A stretch of 64,000 nt of DNA from Chromobacterium haemolyticum DSM 19808 (GTDB lineage: Bacteria > Pseudomonadota > Gammaproteobacteria > Burkholderiales > Chromobacteriaceae): the NCBI RefSeq assembly GCF_000711885.1, contig NZ_JONK01000004.1, forward strand, positions 186,001-250,000, in the 5' to 3' direction. Below the pieces are notes generated by a model. It searched no databases. It was not told the DNA's origin and saw only the letters and a list, made by a program, of their open reading frames with translations. The position numbers and the translations under genes are program-made. The stretch's first letter is position 1, and the number at the start of each line of letters is the position of its first letter. This document shows, piece after piece, positions 18,751-25,495 of the stretch.

Positions 18751-18920
18751 GATGTGCTTTCCTATTGTCGTTATCGTGGCGGGCTGCGGCGGCTGCCCGT
18801 TGAGTGGCGGGGTGTTGCAGGTGGCCTGTGGAGCAGATCTGGGCCGGATGCAAAACCGCCGAGTGTAGTCGGATATTAGGCGTAGGAGAGGTTGAGAAAG
18901 TTCAGACCGTCGCCGCGCAT

Positions 18921-18969
18921 TGCACTTTTTTGGTGCGCCCTATTGGGGTTTTTGCCTTTATTTGGTGCA
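18921..18969 (+). promoter_or_regulatory. tandem NtrC-like enhancer sites
   Basis: Site 1 (18921-18937) is TGCACTTTTTTGGTGCG, close to the TGCAC-N6-GGTGCA pattern of NtrC sites. Site 2 (18953-18969) is TGCCTTTATTTGGTGCA with an intact right half. They are 32 bp apart, three helical turns, as in the E. coli glnA enhancer, and lie about 130 and 160 bp upstream of the predicted start at 19091. Binding is inferred from sequence only. Confidence 0.75.
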
Positions 18970-19034
18970 ACTTGTGCCCGCAGGCATTCATTACACCATG
19001 CTTTGAGCGGTCTTGTGTTGCAAAGGTATTAATT

Positions 19035-19047
19035 AATCAATGGCTTG
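19035..19047 (+). promoter_or_regulatory. IHF site between enhancer and sigma-54 promoter
   Basis: AATCAA-TGGC-TTG is an exact match to WATCAA-N4-TTR. It is centred near -50, where DNA bending classically brings NtrC to the sigma-54 holoenzyme. Confidence 0.7.
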
Positions 19048-19064
19048 GCCAGTTACTGTTAACT

Positions 19065-19080
19065 TGGCACGGCAATTGCT
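19065..19080 (+). promoter_or_regulatory. sigma-54 promoter (perfect -24/-12 consensus)
   Basis: TGGCACG-N4-TTGCT matches all conserved positions of the sigma-54 consensus. The GG (19066-19067) and GC (19078-19079) dinucleotides are separated by exactly 10 bp. It points right; the start of transcription should be about 19091. No protein gene with a ribosome binding site lies downstream on this strand. Confidence 0.85.
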
Positions 19081-19090
19081 AAATATAAAG

Positions 19091-19212
19091 CGATCTGGTG
19101 ACGCCAGGGCATGGCCCGGCGTCTCGCGCCAGTCTCCAAAGGGGATAAGAGAGCGGCAAAGCCGCCTTGGATCGGGGTCGATCGGCGAAGCCGACGGCCC
19201 CGTTTCATTTTT
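19091..19212 (+). ncRNA. candidate NtrC/sigma-54-dependent small RNA (~122 nt)
   Basis: From the predicted start to the T-run there are four stem-loops. SL1 is GACGCC-A-GGGC / GCCC-GGCGTC (19100-19123), extended by CTGG/CCAG. A small TCTCC-AAA-GGGGA hairpin follows at 19133-19145, then GCGGC-AAA-GCCGC at 19153-19165. The last is a 12-bp terminator stem (19174-19201, one bulged A) with GAA loop and TTTCATTTTT. The T-run ends 3 bp before the stop codon of the convergent hydrolase gene. An ATG frame across the region has no ribosome binding site and its ATG is buried in the SL1 loop. The layout is like that of nitrogen-regulated sRNAs such as NrsZ of Pseudomonas, but I see no basis to claim homology. 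Confidence 0.7.
19173..19212 (+). terminator. intrinsic terminator of the candidate small RNA
   Basis: A GGGGTCG(A)TCGGC stem pairs with GCCGACGGCCCC around a GAA loop, followed by GTTTCATTTTT. The T-run is only on the plus strand, so it serves rightward transcription from the sigma-54 promoter rather than the leftward hydrolase gene. Confidence 0.75.
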
Positions 19213-19215
19213 GCG

Positions 19216-19767
19216 TTATGGCTGCTCGCCCACCAGGTAACGCTGGCTCATTCGCTTGAAGTGCTCTCCGCCGGCTTGGCGCAGGCATTCGAACAACACC
19301 ATTTCCTTGCTGACGATGACGGCGCCGGCGTCTCGCATCCGCTGCAAACCCAGCTCAATGTCGGACACCTTGCGGCTGGATATCGCGTCCGCCACCACGA
19401 AGACCTGTTTATCCAGCTCCAGCAGCTCCAGCACGGTTTGCAGCACGCAAACGTGGGCCTCCATGCCGCAAACGATGGTTTGAGGCCGGACCAGGACTGT
19501 TTCCGGCAGACAGTTCGCCGCAACGCAGGAGAAGTGGGTTTTCTCTACCACTTGCGAGTCGGGCGCTTGGGCGAGCAGTTCCGGCAGGGTATGCCCCAGG
19601 CCGCGCGGGTATTGCTCGGAAAACACTACCGGCAGGCCGTGATCGGCGGCCACGCCTATCAGCCAGCGACAGCGCGCTGCCATGCCGGCCGCGTCCACTA
19701 CCGCCGGCGCCAGCTTTTCCTGGATGTCCACCACTAGCAGGCTGGCCTGTTCCTTGTGCATCAGCAT
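19216..19767 (-). CDS. isochorismatase-family cysteine hydrolase
   Basis: A 183-residue alpha/beta hydrolase of the isochorismatase/nicotinamidase superfamily, nearest in style to YcaC-like proteins. The catalytic triad is visible: Asp in LLVVDIQEKL, Lys in VVEKTHFSC, and Cys in GMEAHVCVLQT. The C-terminal helix continues into KRMSQRYLVGEQP. I start at ATG 19767 because GGAGAATAGG lies just upstream; the frame is open further but without a site. The substrate is not predictable. It is convergent with the candidate small RNA, separated by 3 bp. Confidence 0.88.
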   Translation of the reverse strand: MLMHKEQASLLVVDIQEKLAPAVVDAAGMAARCRWLIGVAADHGLPVVFSEQYPRGLGHTLPELLAQAPDSQVVEKTHFSCVAANCLPETVLVRPQTIVCGMEAHVCVLQTVLELLELDKQVFVVADAISSRKVSDIELGLQRMRDAGAVIVSKEMVLFECLRQAGGEHFKRMSQRYLVGEQP

Positions 19768-19928
19768 CCTATTCTCCTTTTGCTTATTGGTCTTGGTCGC
19801 GGTGTTCAGGATACCGCTTTTGGCCCGGACATGCGCCATCACGGCATCTGATTGTCATTGTTCTTGCCGTTGCAAGCTTCTCCCGGTCATGATGGTGATT
19901 TCTGAATTGCAATCTTCGGGGGAATGTT

Positions 19929-20432
19929 ATGCACGATTTACTGATCAGGAAGGTTGAGCCGGAGGATGCGCCGGCCTTGGCGGCGATGATGGTGTCCGAG
20001 GAGGTGGTGGCCAATACCTTGCAGCTGCCTTACCAATCGGTTGAAGACTGGCGGCGCAAGCTGGCGCAAGCGCAACCACATGTGCATTCCCTGGTGGCCT
20101 GTAACAGCGATGGCCGGGTGATAGGCAATGCCGGTTTGATTTGTGGTGAACGCCCGCGCATCCGGCATACGGCCAGCCTGTTTATCGTGGTGCATCCGGA
20201 ATGGCACGGTCGCGGCGTGGGATCGGCATTGCTGAGGGCGGTGCTTGGGCTAGCGGATAATTGGCTGGGGCTGCTGCGGGTGGAACTAGCCGTGGTGCAC
20301 GACAATGAGCCGGCTATAGCGTTGTACCGCAAGTTCGGCTTCGAGCTGGAGGGACGTAGACGCAAGGAGCAATTGCGCGCCGGACGCTATGAGGACACGC
20401 TGATCATGGCGCGGCTGCGCGGGCTGGAATGA
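19929..20432 (+). CDS. GNAT family N-acetyltransferase
   Basis: 167 residues with the N-terminal LLIRKVEPEDAPALAAMM, the acetyl-CoA loop VVHPEWHGRGVGSALLRAVL (Q/RxxGxG type) and the late EPAIALYRKFGFELEGRRRK motif with the ELEGR ending of RimI/YhhY-like enzymes. It is likely a small-molecule or protein N-acetyltransferase. A GGGGGA site precedes ATG 19929. Confidence 0.82.
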   Translation: MHDLLIRKVEPEDAPALAAMMVSEEVVANTLQLPYQSVEDWRRKLAQAQPHVHSLVACNSDGRVIGNAGLICGERPRIRHTASLFIVVHPEWHGRGVGSALLRAVLGLADNWLGLLRVELAVVHDNEPAIALYRKFGFELEGRRRKEQLRAGRYEDTLIMARLRGLE

Positions 20433-20435
20433 CAA

Positions 20436-20459
20436 AGCGCCTGCGGTAGGCAGGCGCTG
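20436..20459 (-). terminator. terminator between the acetyltransferase and the peptide array
   Basis: The stem AGCGCCTG / CAGGCGCT lies between convergent genes. The minus-strand side is followed by TTTGTCATT, so it probably ends leftward transcription of the peptide array; it could also stop the acetyltransferase mRNA. Confidence 0.6.
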
Positions 20460-20476
20460 GCTGAGTGTCGCGCGGT

Positions 20477-20644
20477 TTACTTGCCTGCGGCGTCTTGCGC
20501 TTGCGGCGCTTGCTGCTGCTGTCCTTGCAATTGCGCGTCCATGCGCGCGCGCATTTCCCACATATTGGACAACCCTTCGCCCGCCATCGCGGCGCTGGAC
20601 AGCAGGATAAGGGACAGAGTGGTCAGTACGGTTTTCTTCAGCAT
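20477..20644 (-). CDS. small exported peptide, paralogue 1 of a tandem family (55 aa)
   Basis: MLKKTVLTTLSLILLSSAAM-AG is a short Sec signal with cleavage near residues 21-22. The mature part (about 34 residues) is NMWEMRARMDAQ followed by a Gln-rich tail. It is homologous along its length to the three genes upstream (20889, 21230, 21427), though the most diverged. AAAGGAAAC precedes ATG 20644. There are no cysteines, so no disulfide or lipoprotein anchor. Function unknown. Confidence 0.72.
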   Translation of the reverse strand: MLKKTVLTTLSLILLSSAAMAGEGLSNMWEMRARMDAQLQGQQQQAPQAQDAAGK

Positions 20645-20888
20645 GATGTTTCCTTTCATGGCAAATCGACCGGTCGACCGGCTCGGCGCAGGGCGTCGAC
20701 GGAGGTCGGCTAAGGGCCTGGCGAGGCTTGTCGCTGTGCTAGCGGCCTGCATCGCCATTGAATTCTAGTGAGTGCCGGGACTTTGTCCGGTCATGGCGGC
20801 GATCAATTTGCAAACGAGTGTGAATCGCGTTTCGCGGGGGGCTTGGCCTCCCGCCGCGGAGCGCGGGCGGGAGGGGCGGCTTGCCATC

Positions 20889-21077
20889 TTAGCTGGCGGA
20901 CTGGTTGGTCTGAGCACCGGCTGTTGGGGGTTGCTGCGAAGCGGCGGCTTGCTTGGCTGCGATCTGGGCATCCATGCGCTCGCGCATTTCGCGGGCGTTA
21001 TTGGCGCCTTCACCGCCGGCCATGGCTGCGCCGGACAAGATGATCAGGGATAGTGCGGTGAGTACGGTTTTCTTCAT
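20889..21077 (-). CDS. small exported peptide, paralogue 2 of a tandem family (62 aa)
   Basis: Signal MKKTVLTALSLIILSGAAMAG, then GEGANNAREMRERMDAQIAA and a tail of Gln, Ala and Pro. The core E-M-R-E-R-M-x-A-Q-I-A-A-K-Q-A is shared with paralogues 3 and 4 and should form a short amphipathic helix. GAAAGGAAATCACC precedes ATG 21077. Each gene of the array has its own ribosome binding site and 33-245 bp of non-coding DNA before the next. Confidence 0.75.
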   Translation of the reverse strand: MKKTVLTALSLIILSGAAMAGGEGANNAREMRERMDAQIAAKQAAASQQPPTAGAQTNQSAS

Positions 21078-21229
21078 GGTGATTTCCTTTCATTGCGATC
21101 TTGCCGCGGCCGGATTGTTTGGGTCCGGCGACAGGGCTTGAGTCGACATTCTATGGCGGGCTTTGCCGCAGTGCGGTAAACGATTGTGATCGTGTGCTAA
21201 TGAACTTTGATCGCGTTTACAAAGCTGGA

Positions 21230-21394
21230 TTAGCGGCCTGCCTGGCTGGTCTGGGCCGGAGCTTGCTTGGCGGCGATCTGGGCTTGCATGCGTTCGCGCA
21301 TTTCGCGGGCGTTGCTGGCGCCTTCGCCGCCGGCTGTGGCGGCGCCGGACAGAACGATCAGAGACAGGGCGGCGATAACGGTGTGTTTCAACAT
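21230..21394 (-). CDS. small exported peptide, paralogue 3 of a tandem family (54 aa)
   Basis: Signal MLKHTVIAALSLIVLSGAAT-AG, then GEGASNAREMRERMQAQIAA and a short tail ending QTSQAGR. It differs from paralogue 4 at only a few positions before the tail, indicating recent duplication. CAAGGAATTCCCC precedes ATG 21394. No homologue is known to me. Confidence 0.75.
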   Translation of the reverse strand: MLKHTVIAALSLIVLSGAATAGGEGASNAREMRERMQAQIAAKQAPAQTSQAGR

Positions 21395-21426
21395 GGGGAA
21401 TTCCTTGTAAAGTGTGGGATGCGCGC

Positions 21427-21594
21427 TTATTTGGCTTGCTGAGCCTGAACTTGGGCTTGAGCCTGCTTGGCGGCGATCTGGGTTTGCATGCGCTCGCGCA
21501 TTTCACTGGCGTTGCTGGCGCCTTCGCTGCCGGCTGCGGCGGCGCCGGACAGAACGATCAGGGACAGGGCGGCGATAACGGTTTGCTTCAACAT
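21427..21594 (-). CDS. small exported peptide, paralogue 4 of a tandem family (55 aa)
   Basis: Signal MLKQTVIAALSLIVLSGAAA-AG, then SEGASNASEMRERMQTQIAA and a Gln/Ala-rich tail ending QAQQAK. ACAAGGATTTTGACC precedes ATG 21594. Being first in the leftward array it may carry the main promoter in the gap to the divergent LysR gene (21595-21788), a common arrangement for a LysR-controlled target, but no operator is evident. Confidence 0.75.
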   Translation of the reverse strand: MLKQTVIAALSLIVLSGAAAAGSEGASNASEMRERMQTQIAAKQAQAQVQAQQAK

Positions 21595-21788
21595 GGTCAA
21601 AATCCTTGTGTGATTAAGTGGCTTGGCGGCAGTCTGGATGTTCAAAATGCTAGAATCGATCCGGCGCTCCGCTAAGGAGTCAGGCTGCCCGCTCTGGCAG
21701 GCTGCGCGACTTAGTGACTGAATATTAAGGATGTTTTTTGGCCGCAGATAGCGGAATGATTTGCACTGAACCATCAGTAAATTTGAAT

Positions 21789-22688
21789 ATGAAACTATCA
21801 CTCGATGCTTTGCTGGTGCTGGACGCCATCGACAACCACGGCAGCTTCGCCGCCGCAGCGGACGCTTTGTTCCGGGTGCCTTCCGCGGTGACTTACACCG
21901 TGCAGAAGCTGGAACAGAGTTTGGGCGTGCAGATATACGATCGCAGCGGACACCGCGCCCGGCTGACGCCGGCCGGCGAGCGTCTGCTCAAGGACGGCCG
22001 CCATCTGCTGGACGCGGCGCGTCAGCTGGAGCTGAGGGTTAGCAAGCAAGCCCAGGGCTGGGAGCATCAGTTGCGCATCGTGATCGGGGATCTGGTGGAC
22101 TTTGGCCAGGTAATCCCGTTGATAGCGGAATTCGATCAACTGGCTTCGGCCACGCGACTGATTTTCCGCAGCGAGATTTTCGGCGGCACTTGGGACGCCT
22201 TGTACGACGACCGCGCCGATCTGGTGATAGGCGCGCCTAATATGCCGCCTCCCGGCGACTATTTCACCCGCACCATAGGCAGTTACGATTTTGTGCTGGT
22301 GGTGGCCGCCGGTCATCCGCTGGCGGCGGAGGATAAGCCGCTGCCGCCGCATGTGCTGCGTCAGCACCGTGCCGTGGCGATAGGCGACACTTCACGACGC
22401 TTGCAGCCGCGCACCGGAGGTTTGCTCGATGGTCAGGATGTGCTGACCGTGCACAGCAGCCTCGCCAAGCTGGATGTGATCCTGGCCGGCCTGGGCAGCG
22501 GCTATCTGCCGCGCTCCATGGTGGGGCCTTATCTGGCCAGCGGGGATCTGGTGGCCAAGGAAGTGGCCGAGGACAGTCCGGACCACCAGATGTGCTTTGC
22601 CTGGAAGCAGGCACAGCCTGGCAAGGCGTTGCAGTGGTTCATTCAGCGTTTGGAGCAGGCGGTGGAAGCGGGCGAACTCCGGCCGTGA
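21789..22688 (+). CDS. LysR-family transcriptional regulator
   Basis: 299 residues starting MKLSLDALLVLDAIDNHGSF. The winged helix-turn-helix (AAAADALFRVPSAVTYTVQKLEQ) and linker helix occupy residues 1-90; the rest is the two-lobed effector domain (ELRVSKQAQGWEHQLRIVIG). It is divergent from the tandem peptide genes and may control them. The ligand is unknown. ATG 21756 in the same frame is an alternative start; neither has a strong ribosome binding site. Confidence 0.88.
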   Translation: MKLSLDALLVLDAIDNHGSFAAAADALFRVPSAVTYTVQKLEQSLGVQIYDRSGHRARLTPAGERLLKDGRHLLDAARQLELRVSKQAQGWEHQLRIVIGDLVDFGQVIPLIAEFDQLASATRLIFRSEIFGGTWDALYDDRADLVIGAPNMPPPGDYFTRTIGSYDFVLVVAAGHPLAAEDKPLPPHVLRQHRAVAIGDTSRRLQPRTGGLLDGQDVLTVHSSLAKLDVILAGLGSGYLPRSMVGPYLASGDLVAKEVAEDSPDHQMCFAWKQAQPGKALQWFIQRLEQAVEAGELRP

Positions 22689-22745
22689 AAAAGCCGGCGT
22701 CCGTGAGGAGGCCGGCTGGTCATGCGTGCCGCGGGCAGATTCTTA

Positions 22746-22889
22746 GAGCCAGTTCAAAATCTGGCGAGCCAGAGCGAGACAAGGCGAAAACCGCTGAGAA
22801 AGCGGAATGGTCAAGTGGTACATGAGCATTTCGAAGCGGTACTCACCGTGTCACGCCTCGCGAAGCGCAGCAGATTATGAACAGACATC
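22746..22889. mobile_element. MITE, 144-bp copy at the uraA stop codon
   Basis: It begins GAGCCAGTTCAAAATCT and ends AGCAGATTATGAACAGACATC; the interior carries the family motifs GCGAGACAAGGCGAAAAC and GGTACATGAGCATTTCGAAG. TTA flanks both sides (22743-22745, 22890-22892). The right TTA is the complement of the TAA stop of uraA, so the element directly abuts the gene. It is inverted relative to the copy at 16597. Confidence 0.85.
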
Positions 22890-24134
22890 TTAGATGTCCT
22901 GGCCCTCGACGATGCCGTCGTGACTGGTGGCCTGCTTGGGCAGCAACAAGTTCAGCACGATGGCCAGCAGCGAGCAAAGGCCAACGCCGGCCAGCTCGAA
23001 ATCGCCCAGCTTCAGGCTAAGGCCGCCGATGCCGGAGGTGAGCACCACCGAGATGATCACCAGATTGCGCGGTTCCATCAGGTCCACCTTGGCCTCGATC
23101 AGGGTTTTCAGGCCGATGGAGGCGATGGTGCCGAACAAGAGCACCATGATGCCGCCCATCACCGGCAGCGGGATGGACTGCAATAGCGCGTTGAACTTGC
23201 CGAAGAAGGCCATGGCGATGGCGAACAGCGCGGCCCAGGTCATGGTGACCGGGTTGAAGTTGCGGGTGATCATCACCGCGCCGGTGACTTCGGCGTACGT
23301 GGTCACCGGAGGGCCGCCGATCAGGCCGGCTACGCAGACACCCAGGCCGTCGCCGGACAGGGTGCGGTGCAGGCCGGGCGATTGGGTGTAGTCCTTGCCT
23401 GTGACGCCGCCTATCGCCATCACGCCGCCGATATGTTCAATCGCCGGGGCGATAGCCACCGGAAGCATGAACAGCGCGGCCGCCCAGTTGACTTCCGGGC
23501 TGTGGAAGGCCGGCATCGCGAACCAGGGCGCGGCCGCCAGTTTGGCGAAGTCCACCACGCCAAACAGCGCGGCGGCGATATAGCCGACGATGACGCCGGC
23601 CAGAATGGGCACCAGTTTGAACAGGCCGCGCGCGAAGATGGACACGATGATGGTGGTGGTCAGGGAGATCGCCGCCAGCAGCATGGACACCGCGTAAGGC
23701 GTGACCTGCTTGCCGCCGGCGAGGCCCATCGCCATGCCGGAGGCCGCGGTGGCCACCGACAGGCCGATGATCATGATCACCGGGCCGATCACCACCGGGG
23801 GCAGCAGCCGGTTGACGAAGGCCATGCCGCGCCAGCGGACCACGGCGGAAAACAGGAAGTACATGAAGCCGGCACAGAACAGGCCGAACTGCGTCGCGCC
23901 CTGGCCCCAGGTGTGCATCGAATAGATGATGGGGCCGATGAAGGCGAAGGAGGAGCCGAGGAAGATCGGCACTTGGCGCCCGGTGTACAACTGGAACAGC
24001 AGGGTGCCGATGCCGGCCCCCAGCAGCGCCATCGCCGGATTGAGGCCGGTCAGCAGCGGCACCAGCACCAGCGCGCCAAAGGCGACGAACAGGATCTGGG
24101 CGCCGGACACGGCCAGCTTGATTTGTTGGAGCAT
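22890..24134 (-). CDS. uraA: uracil:proton symporter (NCS2 family)
   Basis: A 414-residue membrane protein with about 14 hydrophobic segments, typical of UraA/UapA-type NCS2 carriers. Signature parts are FAFIGPIIYSMHTWG, LPPVVIGPVIMIIGLS, the Glu-bearing VAIAPAIEHIGGVMAIGG and LIGGPPVTTYAEVTGAV. It imports uracil, the substrate of Upp encoded upstream in the same direction. I start at ATG 24134 (MLQQIKLAVSG) behind AGAGG; the frame is open to 24176. The 3' end abuts a MITE. Confidence 0.9.
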   Translation of the reverse strand: MLQQIKLAVSGAQILFVAFGALVLVPLLTGLNPAMALLGAGIGTLLFQLYTGRQVPIFLGSSFAFIGPIIYSMHTWGQGATQFGLFCAGFMYFLFSAVVRWRGMAFVNRLLPPVVIGPVIMIIGLSVATAASGMAMGLAGGKQVTPYAVSMLLAAISLTTTIIVSIFARGLFKLVPILAGVIVGYIAAALFGVVDFAKLAAAPWFAMPAFHSPEVNWAAALFMLPVAIAPAIEHIGGVMAIGGVTGKDYTQSPGLHRTLSGDGLGVCVAGLIGGPPVTTYAEVTGAVMITRNFNPVTMTWAALFAIAMAFFGKFNALLQSIPLPVMGGIMVLLFGTIASIGLKTLIEAKVDLMEPRNLVIISVVLTSGIGGLSLKLGDFELAGVGLCSLLAIVLNLLLPKQATSHDGIVEGQDI

Positions 24135-24179
24135 GATTTTAGCCTCTGGGGTCGTCTCTGTCTGAATGGGGGGCATGGC

Positions 24180-24650
24180 CTAAAGCAGCCGTTTGCCGAG
24201 AATGCGCGCTTGCGGTTCCAGGCCTCGGCGCAAGTAGAAGTTCAACGCGGCTTGGTTGAAATCCTTCACCTCTAGCCGGATCTCGTCGGCCGAATGTCGC
24301 CGCGCCCAGTCTTCGGCTGCGTTCAGCAAGGCTGAGCCCTGGCCCTGCCCACGCCGCTCCGCCGTGACCACTAGCGTGGCGACGCGGCAAATGCGTCGAG
24401 GCAGCAGGAAGGGGAGGGTGAGGTCCAGCAGGGTCAAGGCGACGAAGGCGGTGACCTCGCCATCGGTCTCCGCTAGTAGCAGCGCGGCGTTGGGCGTGTT
24501 CAGCTGACCGGCCCAGAACGCGCTGTCGCGGTCTGCGGCGCCGTTGTCGGCGAAAGTGTGCGGCAACGCCAGATGGTGCTGCAGATTGATTTCGTCGGCA
24601 AGGCGGCAGATGGCGGGCAAGTCGCTGGCGGTCGCGGGGCGTATTGTCAT
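24180..24650 (-). CDS. GNAT family N-acetyltransferase
   Basis: 156 residues: MTIRPATASDLPAICRLADE, the acetyl-CoA loop VVTAERRGQGQGSALLNAAE and the late FNQAALNFYLRRGLEPQARI motif. It lies between upp and uraA on the same strand (45 bp before uraA, 73 bp after upp), so it is probably in the same transcript. A link to pyrimidine metabolism is not evident from the sequence. Confidence 0.82.
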   Translation of the reverse strand: MTIRPATASDLPAICRLADEINLQHHLALPHTFADNGAADRDSAFWAGQLNTPNAALLLAETDGEVTAFVALTLLDLTLPFLLPRRICRVATLVVTAERRGQGQGSALLNAAEDWARRHSADEIRLEVKDFNQAALNFYLRRGLEPQARILGKRLL

Positions 24651-24723
24651 GGCTGAGACCGGATGAGGCGCGCAAAAAAACGCCGCGTCCGGAACGGGGC
24701 AGCGGCGCTGGAATGGCTCATGA

Positions 24724-25356
24724 TCAGGCTTGCTTGGTGCCGAAGATCTTGTCGCCGGCGTCGCCCAGGCCGGGAATGATGTAGCCATGCTCGTTCAGGT
24801 GGCTGTCGAGGGAAGCGGCGTAGATCTGCACGTCCGGATGGGCGTCGTTGACGATCTTCACGCCTTCGGGCGCGGCCACCATCACCACGGCCTTGATCTG
24901 TTTGCAGCCGTTGCGCTTGAGCAGGTCTATGGTGGCGACCAGCGAGCCGCCGGTGGCCAGCATCGGATCGATGATGATGGCGATGCGTTCGTCCAGATTG
25001 CCGACGAACTTCTCGAAATAAGACACCGGCTCCAGCGTTTCCTCGTTGCGGGCCAGTCCAACCACGCTGATCTTGGCGGAAGGCACCAGGTCGAGCACGC
25101 CGTCCAGCATGCCGATGCCGGCGCGCAGGATGGGCACCACGGTAACTTTCTTGCCCTTGATTTGCTGGACGTCGATCTTGCCGCACCAGCCGTCTATGGT
25201 GACGCTTTCCAGTTCGAAGTCGCGGGTGGCTTCATAGGCGAGCAGGCGCGCCAGCTCTTGGGTCAACTGGCGGAATTTCATGGTGCTGGTGTCGGCTTCG
25301 CGCAGCAGGCCGAGTTTGTGTTGCACCAGCGGATGCTGGACGACGGTGATGTTCAT
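24724..25356 (-). CDS. upp: uracil phosphoribosyltransferase
   Basis: Upp makes UMP from uracil and PRPP. 210 residues start [20 protein letters not shown]. The PRPP loop [20 protein letters not shown] and the uracil-binding [14 protein letters not shown]-terminus are intact. The paired gene uraA downstream supplies uracil, making this a salvage operon. ATG 25356 follows an intrinsic-terminator-like hairpin by only 21 bp (see 25378-25415), suggesting leader-based control. Confidence 0.96.
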   Translation of the reverse strand: MNITVVQHPLVQHKLGLLREADTSTMKFRQLTQELARLLAYEATRDFELESVTIDGWCGKIDVQQIKGKKVTVVPILRAGIGMLDGVLDLVPSAKISVVGLARNEETLEPVSYFEKFVGNLDERIAIIIDPMLATGGSLVATIDLLKRNGCKQIKAVVMVAAPEGVKIVNDAHPDVQIYAASLDSHLNEHGYIIPGLGDAGDKIFGTKQA

Positions 25357-25377
25357 GAGACGTTCCCATACCTTGGC

Positions 25378-25415
25378 AAAAAGCTGCTTTCGGCGCGGGC
25401 GCGCCAAAAGCAGCT
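25378..25415 (-). terminator. terminator-like hairpin in the upp leader
   Basis: Read leftward, a 15-bp stem with one G-U pair (AGCTGCTTTTGGCGC / GCGCCGAAAGCAGCT) and GCCC loop is followed by TTTTTG. It ends just before the upp ribosome binding region. A perfect -10 hexamer TATAAT (25431-25426, minus strand) lies upstream, which would put the hairpin at the very 5' end of the upp mRNA. It may also end the upstream EAL gene transcript. Confidence 0.7.
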
Positions 25416-25495
25416 CTTGGTATTAATTATATGAAGCCGACAGCCTTGGAAGGTCTTGGGCTGCCGGTGCGGGGTATTTGGTATGGGGCCGTATT

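Noticed and set aside
19111-19737. A 208-codon plus-strand frame starting inside the candidate sRNA
   Set aside because: Its ATG lies in the loop of the first hairpin without a ribosome binding site, it runs through an intrinsic terminator, and it is antisense to the isochorismatase-family gene.
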